A stretch of DNA of 64,000 bases from JAVXCQ01 sp036659415 (GCA_036659415.1 JAVXCQ010000004.1:21921-85920), one strand, 5' to 3'. Numbered from the stretch's first letter, positions 17,137 through 26,046 are shown. Numbers and translations: made by a program. The notes: a model not told the origin generated them from the letters alone.

Positions 17137-17945
17137 TATTAAACGCAGTAGAAGTACAACAGGTTTTTACGCGGCTCAAGCAACAAAAACCTGTTGTACA
17201 TCAGCTTACGAATTACGTTACCGCCGGGGATTGTGCTAATATCGCCCTGTGTTTTGGTGCTTCTCCGATTATGGCGGATGCGGCAGAAGAAATGGGAGAA
17301 ATCACCAGCTCCGCAGATTGTTTAATTCTTAATCTAGGAACACTTAATGGCGTCAAGCTTTCCAGTATGGAAATAGCAGCGCTTACCGCACGCAAAAATC
17401 AAATTCCCGTTCTGATTGATCCGGTAGGAGTAATGGCTTCTAATATGCGCTTGCAAGCAGCGCTGGAGTTAATTACTGCCGGTGTGTCCATTGTTCGGGG
17501 TAACTACGCTGAATGTTGGACGCTGTACACCCAAAAGCGTCAGGGGCGAGGTGTGGATTCAGTGGTACCACTGAAAGATATCGGAGGGTTAGCTCTCGCC
17601 GCGGCACAAAAATATGGTTGTGTTTTTGCTATAACAGGACAAGTAGATGCTATCAGTGATGGTACACAAGTTCTCGTGTTGCAAAACGGCCATGAGCTCT
17701 TGACAAGAATTACCGGTGCCGGCTGTATGTCGACAACCTTAATTGGATGTGTTGCTGGTGTAACTGACAATATGTTCTTAGCAGCTACCTGTGGCTTAGG
17801 CACTATGAATATTGCGGCAGAAATAGCAGCAGCTCAATTACAATCGGGAGAAGGACCGGGGACTTTCAAAGTACGGCTCTTAGATGCGGTGGCCGCCTTG
17901 ACGGCCGAAAATTTACTACAAAAACTAGTGCTAAAGTCCGAATAA
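17133..17945 (+). CDS. thiM: Hydroxyethylthiazole kinase
   Basis: Phosphorylates the thiazole alcohol, a salvage reaction. Markers: VHQLTNYVTAGDCAN (about residues 23-37), PIMADAAEEM and the active-site GAGCMSTTLIG (about 193-203). 270 aa, normal length. thiM with thiD and thiE and no thiC, thiG or thiS nearby indicates salvage of HMP and thiazole rather than complete de novo synthesis at this locus. Confidence 0.96.
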   Translation: MILNAVEVQQVFTRLKQQKPVVHQLTNYVTAGDCANIALCFGASPIMADAAEEMGEITSSADCLILNLGTLNGVKLSSMEIAALTARKNQIPVLIDPVGVMASNMRLQAALELITAGVSIVRGNYAECWTLYTQKRQGRGVDSVVPLKDIGGLALAAAQKYGCVFAITGQVDAISDGTQVLVLQNGHELLTRITGAGCMSTTLIGCVAGVTDNMFLAATCGLGTMNIAAEIAAAQLQSGEGPGTFKVRLLDAVAALTAENLLQKLVLKSE

Positions 17946-17982
17946 AAGCCTGAGAATATGAACAGGTAGAGGAGATGTTAAT

Positions 17983-18618
17983 ACGAAGCCGCTAATAGAT
18001 TATAGTATTTACTTGGTGACAGACCATGAATGTTTAGGTAGCCGCAATTTTCTGACCAGTATTGAACTAGCTTTGCGCGGTGGCGTAACTTTGGTTCAAC
18101 TAAGGGAAAAAAATACCGAGGGCAAACTTTTTTGGGAGCGGGCAGTGGCGGTAAAAAAACTTTGTGACCGCTATCAAGTACCGCTTATAATTAATGATCG
18201 GGTGGATATTGCTCTGGCACTGGGGGCAGCTGGGGTTCACTTAGGGCAGGGAGATTTACCGGTAGCGGTAGCGAGAAAACTCCTGGGAGCACAGGCAATT
18301 ATCGGTGTGTCCGCCCACAATGTGAGTGAAGCTCTGCTGGCTAGGGAGCAAGGTGCAGATTATTTGGGGGTGGGGGCGGTTTTTCCTACAACCAGTAAAG
18401 CTAACACTACGGACGTAGGCCTTGAGCGGTTAGTGGCAATTAGACAGGTAACGACCTTGCCACTGGTGGGTATAGGTGGCATTACGCTGAGTAATTATGC
18501 TCAAGTTTTAGCTACGGGAGCAAATGGTGCTGCCATTATTAGTGGTATTTTAGGGACGGAAGCGATTGAGCAAACCGTACAAAAATTGCAACAGCTCCTT
18601 GCTACGAAGCGAGCTTGA
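17983..18618 (+). CDS. thiE: Thiamine-phosphate synthase, apparent ACG start
   Basis: Joins HMP-PP and thiazole phosphate to thiamine monophosphate. TIM-barrel markers: IYLVTDHE (first strand), GGVTLVQLREKN, NDRVDIALALGAAGVHLGQ and a C-terminal GIGGIT. ACG 17983 sits 8 bases after GGAG (17971-17974) and gives (M)KPLIDYSIYLVTD, the expected N-terminus. The frame is open from 17962 and has no ATG, GTG or TTG before TTG 18013, which would cut off the first beta strand. ACG is therefore the best start. From it the protein is about 211 aa, the family norm. Confidence 0.9.
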   Translation, partial: TKPLIDYSIYLVTDHECLGSRNFLTSIELALRGGVTLVQLREKNTEGKLFWERAVAVKKLCDRYQVPLIINDRVDIALALGAAGVHLGQGDLPVAVARKLLGAQAIIGVSAHNVSEALLAREQGADYLGVGAVFPTTSKANTTDVGLERLVAIRQVTTLPLVGIGGITLSNYAQVLATGANGAAIISGILGTEAIEQTVQKLQQLLATKRA

Positions 18619-18621
18619 ACC

Positions 18622-18672
18622 ACAAACAGCCACTTAATAAGTGCTTAAAGCACTTATTAAGTGGCTGTTTGT
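18622..18672. terminator. Long perfect inverted repeat between convergent thiE and pilQ
   Basis: A 23-base arm (18622-18644) is exactly complementary to 18650-18672 around a 5-base loop (TTAAA). It lies between two convergent operons and presumably terminates both. There is no separate T-run; A/T-rich arm ends serve instead. Confidence 0.8.
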
Positions 18673-18680
18673 CTTAGTAG

Positions 18681-19997
18681 TTAAGGTAATTTACGCTCTA
18701 AAAGGGCTTCTGCTCGTGCCCGCATAGATGGTTTGGTGGTAGTATCTGTAGTCGTGGAAGATTTTGCTTTAGCTTGCTCCTCCATGGTAAAATTCATTAC
18801 ATTGGGATCATAGATGGCGGGAGAATAGCCGGCCTCTGTGATATGGGGCGTGAGAATCATCATGACCTCGGTCTTAGTCTTGCTATTGGTACGATTTTTG
18901 AAAAGCTCACCTAAAATAGGAATATTAGAAAGGAAAGGAATTTTTTGAATATTTTTTTGTTCTTCTTCATTAATCAAACCACCGATGACCAAAGTTTCGC
19001 CATTACGCATTCTGACATTGGTATCAGCTGTTCGGCTAGTGATTTTATAGTTTTTGATTTCTGGTACTAGGGTTGGCGTACTAACCTCGGTATGTACTAC
19101 AGAGGTAATATAGACGCCGTCTTCACTGACAATGGGGGTATAAGATAATTTAATACCAGCATCAACATATTCCGTAGAGGTGGTAGTAGTACCATTGTCC
19201 CGTTTTTCTGTTTGTACCGGAATATGGTCACCGATAAAGATACTGGCTTCCTTGCCCGGAATGGTGATAATGCGAGGAGTGGCCAAGATTTTGGCTTTAC
19301 CATTATTAAAGAGGGCATTGAGGGTGGCCTGAAATTGTGTTTCATAGCCATGACCGATATGGATTATGCCGCCATAGCCATTATCTTCACCCGTGTTGCC
19401 GGGAAGCTTACCCCATTCCCAAAAAACACCAAATTGTTTGCTATCAGTAGCATTTAGGGAGATGATTTTAGCTTCTAAAGTGACTTGCTTAGTGGCTACG
19501 TCCAAAACTTTGAGGGCATCACGGAGCTTGGCTTCTTCAGAACTGCTACCAGTAAACACTAGGGAGTTGGTAATAGCATCGACCCCTAAAGCATCGCCTT
19601 TAATGATACTGGTCAACGTGGTTTTAATATCTTCGGCTTTGGCATAATTTAATTTGTAAACAGCAACTTGACCATAGGCTTTATTAATATTATCCAAAGA
19701 TGAAACTACGATGACGCCGTGCATATTACGATAGGCTAGTCCCTTAACTCTCGTGATAAGATCAAGAGCGTCAGTAAAAGGGACATCTTCTAAATCAATG
19801 GAAATAGGCCCTTTGACGGTTTCATCGGTAACGATACTTTGACCACCTAGATTAGACAGGGCAGTAAGCACATCACGAATATCGCCGTTTTTGATACTCA
19901 TAGTGATATTGTCACTGGCCAAGGCTAGAGTACAGGAACTAAGAGTTAAAGCAACAATAAGGGCAGAGGCGGCTAACTGCTTTTTGAAAGCTATCAT
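18681..19997 (-). CDS. pilQ: Type IV pilus secretin PilQ-like
   Basis: Outer-membrane gate for the pilus. It has a signal peptide with a possible lipobox-like Cys (ALTLSSCTLALASD), then an STN/N0 domain (about residues 30-100), an N1-type domain with the ATP-independent KH-like fold (about 110-170) and a C-terminal secretin core with ILATPRIITIPGKEASIFIGDHIPV (in part) and GGLINEEEQKNIQKIPFLSNIPILGELF. At 438 aa it is short for PilQ, since AMIN repeats are missing. It is direct evidence for an outer membrane. It overlaps the upstream PilP-like gene by one base. Confidence 0.92.
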   Translation of the reverse strand: MIAFKKQLAASALIVALTLSSCTLALASDNITMSIKNGDIRDVLTALSNLGGQSIVTDETVKGPISIDLEDVPFTDALDLITRVKGLAYRNMHGVIVVSSLDNINKAYGQVAVYKLNYAKAEDIKTTLTSIIKGDALGVDAITNSLVFTGSSSEEAKLRDALKVLDVATKQVTLEAKIISLNATDSKQFGVFWEWGKLPGNTGEDNGYGGIIHIGHGYETQFQATLNALFNNGKAKILATPRIITIPGKEASIFIGDHIPVQTEKRDNGTTTTSTEYVDAGIKLSYTPIVSEDGVYITSVVHTEVSTPTLVPEIKNYKITSRTADTNVRMRNGETLVIGGLINEEEQKNIQKIPFLSNIPILGELFKNRTNSKTKTEVMMILTPHITEAGYSPAIYDPNVMNFTMEEQAKAKSSTTTDTTTKPSMRARAEALLERKLP

Positions 19998-20530
19998 TAA
20001 GCACGACCTCCTAAATGAAGCTCAAGCGGTTGTGTAGAATTATAAAGTGATACAGAATTTGTGCCAATGTTATCAACTACATAATCACCAATCTTTTGAC
20101 CATTGCGATAATAATTGCTACTACCGGCAAATTCAATGATGGCAAGACGGCGCTCGCTAGTACCAACGATGCCACGCAATTGCGGTTCAGGATTGGTTGC
20201 CACCGGTTGCGACAAGGCATTGGTACCGCCACGAGTAGACGTTATTGGTATTTGTGTGCGGGCAGAAAACGGAGCCAGAAAAGGATTGCGGGCAATAGTT
20301 TTAGCAGTAGGAGTATAGCCCTCGGGGAGGACAACTGTTAGCGGTGCTACAGCTACCTGTTCCGGAAGGGGAGCTTCGATTTGGACAGTTTCCGCAGAAA
20401 CTTGTGCAAAGAGGTTATCTATCATATTTGGTACATCGTAGCGACAGGCGAAATGGGTGGAACTTAGCAAAATAAAAGCAGCAATAATGACATGAGCAAA
20501 GTTGTCGTTGGGTTTAGTATTGGCCATCAT
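19997..20530 (-). CDS. PilP/GspC-like inner-membrane pilus protein
   Basis: 177 aa. A single hydrophobic segment near residues 13-28 is followed by a Pro-rich periplasmic linker. A C-terminal domain (about 118-177) has the PilP/GspC homology-region pattern (LRGIVGTSERRLAIIEF, a glycine turn, then a DNIGTNSVSLYN strand pair). PilP links the PilNO inner-membrane platform to the secretin. Here it is paired with the secretin gene, away from pilMNO, which supports the assignment. Sequence similarity by eye is moderate, so I leave the symbol blank. Confidence 0.7.
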   Translation of the reverse strand: MMANTKPNDNFAHVIIAAFILLSSTHFACRYDVPNMIDNLFAQVSAETVQIEAPLPEQVAVAPLTVVLPEGYTPTAKTIARNPFLAPFSARTQIPITSTRGGTNALSQPVATNPEPQLRGIVGTSERRLAIIEFAGSSNYYRNGQKIGDYVVDNIGTNSVSLYNSTQPLELHLGGRA

Positions 20531-20574
20531 AAATATTACCTCCCTTGTATCATAAACATTGATACTGTCTATAC

Positions 20575-20603
20575 ATTATAGTATACTATAACGAAAAGGT
20601 AAA
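20575..20603 (-). promoter_or_regulatory. Promoter of pilP-like/pilQ operon
   Basis: On the reverse strand TTTACC (20598-20603), a 17-base spacer, TATAAT (20575-20580). The -10 lies within a TATAGTATACTATA palindrome that may add regulation. Confidence 0.55.
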
Positions 20604-20718
20604 CAATGTTAGACATAATAATGCTAATATTAAATTACTATTATTGTTAGCTTTATTTATGATACTGTGTGTGCTGACTAGCGGTGTCCGAACATATTGG
20701 CGTGGAGGTGTCAGGAAC

Positions 20719-22395
20719 GTGGCAGTTGAAAAAAAGCGGCTAGGAGAAATTTTGCTGGAAGCTGGAGAGCTAACAGAGCAACAGTTGGAACATGCCCTAA
20801 CGGCACAAAAGCAAAGTGGTAAGCGTCTAGGGGAAACTCTGGTTATTTTAGGATTTTTAACAGAACGGCAGATTTTAAAAACTCTGGAAAAACAATTGTC
20901 CATACCATATATGTTTTTGAGTGACGTGGACATAGAGGAAGAGGCCATTGCTGCGATTCCTTTATTTTTAGCTGAACGCTACAATATTTTGCCGATTCGC
21001 AAGGAAGGCACTCACTTAGTGGTGGCAATGAATGACCCCACCAATTTCTATGCCATCGACGATGTGCGCATGGTCAGTGGTTTGGAGGTATCGCCGGTTT
21101 TGTCGGAAGCTGCGGACATAACGCTAGCGATTAACAATAATTACGGTGTGCGTGGACGTGTGGAGTCAGCAGTTAGCAAGCTCAAGGAAGAGGAACGTGC
21201 TAAAGTTACGCAAGAAATTAGCCAAGAAGATGGGGATGCTCCGATTATTAGTATCGTTAATTCCCTCATTCAACAGGCCGTAAGGGATAAAGCCAGCGAT
21301 ATTCACATTGAACCCCAGGAAGAAAATCTGCGGGTACGGTTTCGTGTGGATGGCGTTCTGCGCGAGGTGGTTACTTTTCCTAGAAATGCCCAAGCGGCCA
21401 TTGTTTCTAGGATTAAAATCATGGCGGAGATGGATATTGCCGAGCGGCGGTTGCCACAAGATGGACGGATTAAGGTTATGCACAAAAACACAGAGATTGA
21501 TTTGCGTGTGTCCACCTTACCTACCATTTTGGGAGAAAAAATCGTTATGCGTGTTTTGGATAAAAGTGCGGTTGCTATCGGTCTTAATGAACTGGGCTTT
21601 TCTGAGAAGAATATGGAGTTATACCTAAACCTCGTGAGTAATTCCTACGGCTTGGTACTGGTAACAGGCCCAACCGGTAGCGGCAAATCAACAACCCTGT
21701 ATTCCACACTGCTTCATGTCAACGGTATTACCAAAAATATTATCACGGTGGAGGATCCGGTAGAATATAGAATTGCTGGTGTGAACCAAGTTGCTGTCAA
21801 TAATAAGGCGGGTTTAACCTTTGCCAACGGCTTACGTACCATTTTGCGGCAAGACCCGAATATTATTATGGTCGGCGAAGTTCGCGACCGTGAAACGGCG
21901 GAAATAACTATTAATGCCGCTTTAACAGGGCATTTAGTATTCAGTACTTTACATACTAATGATTCAGCTGGTGCGATTACCAGAATGATTGATATGGGCG
22001 TGGAACCATTTTTAGTGGTGTCCGCGGTGCGGGGTGTTATTGCCCAGCGTCTGGTTCGCAGGATTTGTCCGCATTGTAAAACCCAGTATTCACCAGCACC
22101 GTTTTCTACAGAACGTATCTATATGGGCGTTGCCAATGACCAGCCCTTAACCTTGTGGAAAGGTGAAGGTTGTGCCAATTGCAACTTTACCGGTTATCAG
22201 GGGCGTATGGCTATTCACGAAGTACTACCGATTTATCCAGAGATGAAAGGCATGATTGTAGGTCAAGCTACTGACCATGATCTTTTTGAAGCGGCTCGAC
22301 CCTATGGTAGCCGCACGATGAAAGAAGATGGTATTGCCAAGGTCTTGGCCGGCAAAACCACTGTCGCTGAATTATTGCGTGTAGCTTTTAGCTAA
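20719..22395 (+). CDS. pilB: Pilus assembly ATPase PilB
   Basis: Hexameric ATPase that drives pilus extension. An N-terminal MshEN domain (about residues 6-58 and on) has two RLG...Q motifs separated by five residues, a predicted cyclic di-GMP site. The C-terminal ATPase has Walker A GPTGSGKST (about 318), Walker B near DPNIIMVGEVRD, and the zinc tetracysteine CPHC...CANC (about 452-490) that marks PilB/GspE. I choose GTG 20719, eight bases after GGAGGTG. An open frame from 20644 lacks a ribosome site. About 558 aa. Confidence 0.95.
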   Translation: MAVEKKRLGEILLEAGELTEQQLEHALTAQKQSGKRLGETLVILGFLTERQILKTLEKQLSIPYMFLSDVDIEEEAIAAIPLFLAERYNILPIRKEGTHLVVAMNDPTNFYAIDDVRMVSGLEVSPVLSEAADITLAINNNYGVRGRVESAVSKLKEEERAKVTQEISQEDGDAPIISIVNSLIQQAVRDKASDIHIEPQEENLRVRFRVDGVLREVVTFPRNAQAAIVSRIKIMAEMDIAERRLPQDGRIKVMHKNTEIDLRVSTLPTILGEKIVMRVLDKSAVAIGLNELGFSEKNMELYLNLVSNSYGLVLVTGPTGSGKSTTLYSTLLHVNGITKNIITVEDPVEYRIAGVNQVAVNNKAGLTFANGLRTILRQDPNIIMVGEVRDRETAEITINAALTGHLVFSTLHTNDSAGAITRMIDMGVEPFLVVSAVRGVIAQRLVRRICPHCKTQYSPAPFSTERIYMGVANDQPLTLWKGEGCANCNFTGYQGRMAIHEVLPIYPEMKGMIVGQATDHDLFEAARPYGSRTMKEDGIAKVLAGKTTVAELLRVAFS

Positions 22396-22410
22396 GAGGA
22401 GGATTTACAA

Positions 22411-23466
22411 ATGATTGACGCTTTATTGGTTCAAGCAGTCGCTCAAGGTGCTTCGGACGTCCATTTGACAGTAGGCTTGCCACCGGTTTTTCGTATTAAC
22501 GGAATTTTGCATAAACTAGAGGGAGCGCCCCTTACTAGTAGTGATACCTATACCTATGCTAAAGAGCTAATGACTGAACGCTTTGAACAGCAGCTAAGTG
22601 ACAAAGGGGAAGTTGATTTTTCCTATGTTTTACCCCAGGTGAGCTGTTTTCGTGTAAATGTTTTTAAACAAAGTAATAGTATTGCAGCCGTGATTCGGTT
22701 GATTCCCATGCAGATACCGACCTTTGAACAATTGCAGTTACCCAAGATTTTTGCGGATTTTGCCATGTTGCCACGGGGACTGATACTGGTAACAGGGCCC
22801 ACCGGTAGCGGTAAGTCCACAACGCTAGCGGCCATGATTAACTATGTTAACCAAAAGCGCAAAGTACATATTATTACTTTGGAAGACCCGATTGAATATC
22901 GGCATCATCATATTAATAGTATTGTCAATCAAAGAGAAGTTAATGCTGATACTCAGACGTTTGCCAACGGCTTGCGTGCAGCTTTGCGTGAAGACCCAGA
23001 CGTGATTTTGGTAGGCGAAATGCGCGATACTGAAACGATTGCTACGGCTATTACCGCAGCAGAAACAGGTCATTTGGTGCTGGCGACTTTGCATACCTCG
23101 GATGCATCTTCCACAGTGAACCGCATTATCGACGTTTTTCCGGAACATCAACAAATGCAGGTGCGTATTCAACTAGCTGGTAACTTACAAGGGATTATCT
23201 CCCAACAATTGTTAACCACCAGTGATGAAAAATCGCGAGTGGCCGCTTTTGAAATTCTAGTAGCGACACCGGCTTTACGCAATTTAATTCGGGAAGGGAA
23301 AACGCATCAAATACCTTCTTATATTCAAACTGGTGCCAAATACGGAATGCGTGCTATGGATGATGCTTTGGCGGAATTAGTCCGCCGAAGATTAGTTGAT
23401 AGAGCCGTAGCGGAAGCCCGCACGGTAGATCCCCAGATGTTTGACCGGTTTTTACGCAGTAACTAG
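22411..23466 (+). CDS. pilT: Pilus retraction ATPase PilT
   Basis: Powers pilus retraction (twitching, DNA uptake). 351 aa, the usual PilT size, without the tetracysteine of PilB. Seen: GASDVHLTVGLPPVFRING near the start, Walker A GPTGSGKSTT (about 129-138), the His box HIITLEDPIEYRH, Walker B around DPDVILVGEMRD and the catalytic LATLHTSDAS. The start is ATG after AAGAGGAGG. It lies between pilB and pilC with 15-20-base gaps. Confidence 0.96.
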   Translation: MIDALLVQAVAQGASDVHLTVGLPPVFRINGILHKLEGAPLTSSDTYTYAKELMTERFEQQLSDKGEVDFSYVLPQVSCFRVNVFKQSNSIAAVIRLIPMQIPTFEQLQLPKIFADFAMLPRGLILVTGPTGSGKSTTLAAMINYVNQKRKVHIITLEDPIEYRHHHINSIVNQREVNADTQTFANGLRAALREDPDVILVGEMRDTETIATAITAAETGHLVLATLHTSDASSTVNRIIDVFPEHQQMQVRIQLAGNLQGIISQQLLTTSDEKSRVAAFEILVATPALRNLIREGKTHQIPSYIQTGAKYGMRAMDDALAELVRRRLVDRAVAEARTVDPQMFDRFLRSN

Positions 23467-23486
23467 ACCGGTAGGAGGCTTGTGCA

Positions 23487-24707
23487 ATGGAAATGTTTCA
23501 ATATAAAGCCCGACGTTCCTCCGGCGAGGTGGTCGTGGGTGCGGTGACGGCTGCCAATGAAGCGGCAGTCGCAACCTATGTCCGCAACCAAGGACTCTAT
23601 GTAACCCAGATTAAAAAAGCTGGGGGCAATGAAAATAGTATTTTTAAGTCCACGCTGTTTGAAAAACAGATTACACTCTATGATATTGCTATGTTTTGTC
23701 GACAATTTGCAACCTTAATCGGTGCCGGTGTTTCTCTTATTAATGCGCTGGAAATCATGGTGGAGCAGACGGCTAATAAGCGTTTACAGGCAATTATTAT
23801 GACTATCAGTGCCGATGTGCACAAGGGTCTTTCGTTGTCGCTTGCCATGGGCACTCACAAGCAGGTTTTTCCGGAGCTGATGATTCACATGATTGAAGCC
23901 GGCGAAGTCGGGGGTATTTTGGAAGGGGTTTTGGAGCGTTTAGCAACACAATACGAAAAAGATTATCGCATGAACGCTAGGCTAAAATCAGCTATGATTT
24001 ATCCGGGGGTAGTTATTACGATCGCTACTATTGCGGTTGGTATTATTTTAACCTTTGTTATGCCGACCTTTACTGAGCTGTTCCAGTCCATGAATTTAGC
24101 ACTACCCTGGCCAACGCAGGTGGTCATGAAAGCCAGCGATTTTTTACTGGGCTATTGGTGGCTTCTATTTGCCTTGGTGGCACTGGTGTATGTAGCCTAT
24201 GCCCAAGCGAACAAAAACCATGCTTTTTGTTTTTGGCGTGATGGGCTTTTACTCAAACTACCTGTTTTTGGAGAGTTGTATAATAAGGTCATTATTACTC
24301 GTTTTGCCGGAGTTTTTGCCGGTTTATCCCGTAGCGGTGTGCCGATTTTGTCCGCCCTTGCTATCGTAGCTAAGGCTACCGGTAGTTTGCAAGCAGAAAT
24401 GGTTTTGAATGCGGCGCGGAGCAACGTCCAGCGGGGGCGTGACCTGTCCGTACCCCTACAGGAAAGTAAGCTCTTCCCACCGCTGGTGGTACATATGGTA
24501 GCGATTGGGGAAGAAACTGGTACGCTTGATATTATGCTGGAAAAAATCGAAATTTTCTACGCTGCCGAGGTGGATGATATGCTCGGACGCTTGCAAACAC
24601 TGCTGGATCCTTTTCTCATTGTGATTCTCGGCGTCATGGTCGGTTTTATTGCCGTGGCGATGCTCCTGCCAATGTTCGATATTGTGACGAAAGTAGGACA
24701 GATGTAA
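23487..24707 (+). CDS. pilC: Pilus platform protein PilC
   Basis: Inner-membrane platform that the motor ATPases rotate. 406 aa with the duplicated GspF domain: first copy about residues 67-190 (FCRQFATLIGAGVSLINALEIM in part) and second about 270-395 (FAGVFAGLSRSGVPILSAL). Three membrane spans follow the known layout, with the last near LDPFLIVILGVMVGFIAVAMLLPMF. It ends the pilB-pilT-pilC transcription unit; a promoter for the pilins lies just downstream. Confidence 0.95.
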   Translation: MEMFQYKARRSSGEVVVGAVTAANEAAVATYVRNQGLYVTQIKKAGGNENSIFKSTLFEKQITLYDIAMFCRQFATLIGAGVSLINALEIMVEQTANKRLQAIIMTISADVHKGLSLSLAMGTHKQVFPELMIHMIEAGEVGGILEGVLERLATQYEKDYRMNARLKSAMIYPGVVITIATIAVGIILTFVMPTFTELFQSMNLALPWPTQVVMKASDFLLGYWWLLFALVALVYVAYAQANKNHAFCFWRDGLLLKLPVFGELYNKVIITRFAGVFAGLSRSGVPILSALAIVAKATGSLQAEMVLNAARSNVQRGRDLSVPLQESKLFPPLVVHMVAIGEETGTLDIMLEKIEIFYAAEVDDMLGRLQTLLDPFLIVILGVMVGFIAVAMLLPMFDIVTKVGQM

Positions 24708-24769
24708 AGGCAATTTATCGCCAGTATAAATTTAAAAACAGAAAAAATATAATAGATAATGATTTTTAG

Positions 24770-24798
24770 TTGCATTTTATGACAATATTAGTTATCAT
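24770..24798 (+). promoter_or_regulatory. Promoter of pilin gene 1
   Basis: TTGCAT (24770-24775), a 17-base spacer, TATCAT (24793-24798). It lies about 80 bases before the first pilin and after the pilC stop. Confidence 0.6.
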
Positions 24799-24826
24799 AA
24801 AGTTAAGTTAAGTGAAGTGCGCAGTA

Positions 24827-24850
24827 ATTAGCAACGACAATGTTGCTAAT
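24827..24850 (+). promoter_or_regulatory. 5' leader hairpin of pilin gene 1
   Basis: ATTAGCAAC (24827-24835) and GTTGCTAAT (24842-24850) form a perfect 9-bp stem with a 6-base loop in the untranslated leader, 15 bases before the ribosome site. It has no T-tail. It could stabilise the abundant pilin mRNA; this is inference. Confidence 0.5.
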
Positions 24851-24879
24851 GGGACGCCCTAAAAAGGAGGAAAAATCCA

Positions 24880-25317
24880 ATGAAAATGTTACACAGCAAG
24901 AAAGGTTTTACTTTGATTGAACTAGTAGTAGTCATTGCTATTCTCGGTATTTTAGCAGGTATCGCTATCCCGAGATTTATGGACGCTACTGCGTCTGCTC
25001 GTGGTTCTAAAATCGTGGCGGATATGCGAACCATTGATAGTGCGATTATGATTTATAATGCTAAAACCGGTGCATTGCCGGCAAAAACAACTGATTTAAC
25101 AACAGTAGCTGCTGCTGGCACCGCAAATCCTACTACCTATAAACTCTTAGCAGCGTGGCCAGTACCACCGACTGGTACAGCTACTGTTCAGGGCTACGAT
25201 GGTAAAGAATTAACGATTACGCCTGCGGCAAAGGTGTATGCATTAGATGCAACTAATGGTCGGTCAACCCTTGATGGTAAAACTGTTGAAGTGCTTTTAG
25301 GAGCACCAAAAGAGTAA
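24880..25317 (+). CDS. Type IV pilin 1
   Basis: 145-aa prepilin. Leader MKMLHSKKG, cleavage before FTLIE with Glu5 present, a hydrophobic N-terminal helix, then a small GspG-like globular domain. No cysteine, so no disulfide-bonded D-region. It is nearly identical to pilin 2 over the first 95 residues, including the shared TYKLLAAWPVPPTGTATVQG. The C-terminal pattern Y.LD...GR.....TVE.LL recurs in all five pilins. An AAAGGAGG ribosome site precedes it. Whether it is the major subunit is not knowable from sequence. Confidence 0.93.
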   Translation: MKMLHSKKGFTLIELVVVIAILGILAGIAIPRFMDATASARGSKIVADMRTIDSAIMIYNAKTGALPAKTTDLTTVAAAGTANPTTYKLLAAWPVPPTGTATVQGYDGKELTITPAAKVYALDATNGRSTLDGKTVEVLLGAPKE

Positions 25318-25352
25318 GTGTTATCACGCTTTTAATGTTATTATTATTTCAG

Positions 25353-25382
25353 ACCCTGTTAGCTTGACTAGCAGGGTTTTTG
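25353..25382 (+). terminator. Terminator after pilin 1
   Basis: ACCCTGTTAG (25353-25362) pairs with CTAGCAGGGT (25368-25377), one G-U pair, followed by TTTTG. Confidence 0.88.
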
Positions 25383-25451
25383 TTTATTATTAAGGAAAGT
25401 AATAAGGGAACTGTTTTTTGATAAAAACATGTACAAAGTTAGCAAATAATA

Positions 25452-25460
25452 TGGTATAAT
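25452..25460 (+). promoter_or_regulatory. Extended -10 promoter of pilin 2
   Basis: TGGTATAAT, extended -10, 76 bases before the start of pilin 2. No convincing -35. Confidence 0.6.
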
Positions 25461-25536
25461 AGCCGCAAATGATGATGGTGTACTAAGTAGCGACGAAAGC
25501 GTTACAAAGTGCACCCAAAAAAGGAGGAAAAATTCA

Positions 25537-25986
25537 ATGAAAATGTTACACAGTAAGAAAGGTTTTACTCTCATTGAACTAGTAGTAGTCATTGCTATTC
25601 TCGGTATTTTAGCAGGTATCGCTATTCCGAGATTTATGGATGCTACTGCGTCTGCCCGAGGTTCTAAAATTGTGGCGGATATGCGTACTATTGATAGTGC
25701 TGTTATGATTTATAACGCTAAAACCGGTAAAATGCCGACAGCAACAACTGATTTAACAACAGCACCAGCTACTGGCACCGCAAATCCTACCACCTATAAA
25801 CTCTTAGCAGCGTGGCCAGTACCACCGACTGGTACAGCTACTGTTCAGGGCTATGATGGTAAAGAAATAACGATTACTCCTACGGCAGCAGTTTATACAC
25901 TTGATACAACAGCAACAAGTGCTAATTATGGTCGGGCACTATATGGTGCGTTGACAGTCGATGATATTTTGAAGATTACCAAATAA
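25537..25986 (+). CDS. Type IV pilin 2
   Basis: 149 aa, leader MKMLHSKKG then FTLIE. A close paralogue of pilin 1: identical apart from scattered changes through about residue 95, then a divergent tail that adds a TTATSANYGRALYG segment. No Cys. The upstream AAAGGAGGAAAAATTCA block also matches that of pilin 1, so the duplication unit included the translation signals. It has its own promoter and two downstream hairpins. Confidence 0.93.
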   Translation: MKMLHSKKGFTLIELVVVIAILGILAGIAIPRFMDATASARGSKIVADMRTIDSAVMIYNAKTGKMPTATTDLTTAPATGTANPTTYKLLAAWPVPPTGTATVQGYDGKEITITPTAAVYTLDTTATSANYGRALYGALTVDDILKITK

Positions 25987-25993
25987 CTCCGCC

Positions 25994-26016
25994 ACTTGAT
26001 TAGGGCAAGTTTTTTC
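25994..26016 (+). terminator. Short terminator after pilin 2
   Basis: ACTTG (25994-25998) pairs with CAAGT (26006-26010), then TTTTTT. A short stem, backed up by the stronger hairpin downstream. Confidence 0.55.
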
Positions 26017-26046
26017 AACTGGAGCATAGTTTAACAAGAAGTTTTT

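Noticed and set aside
17946..17982. CTGAGA and CAGG elements before thiE suggesting a TPP riboswitch
   Set aside because: The gap is only 37 bases; a TPP aptamer needs about 100 and its other conserved blocks are missing. The CCTG/CAGG pairing is a small chance hairpin.
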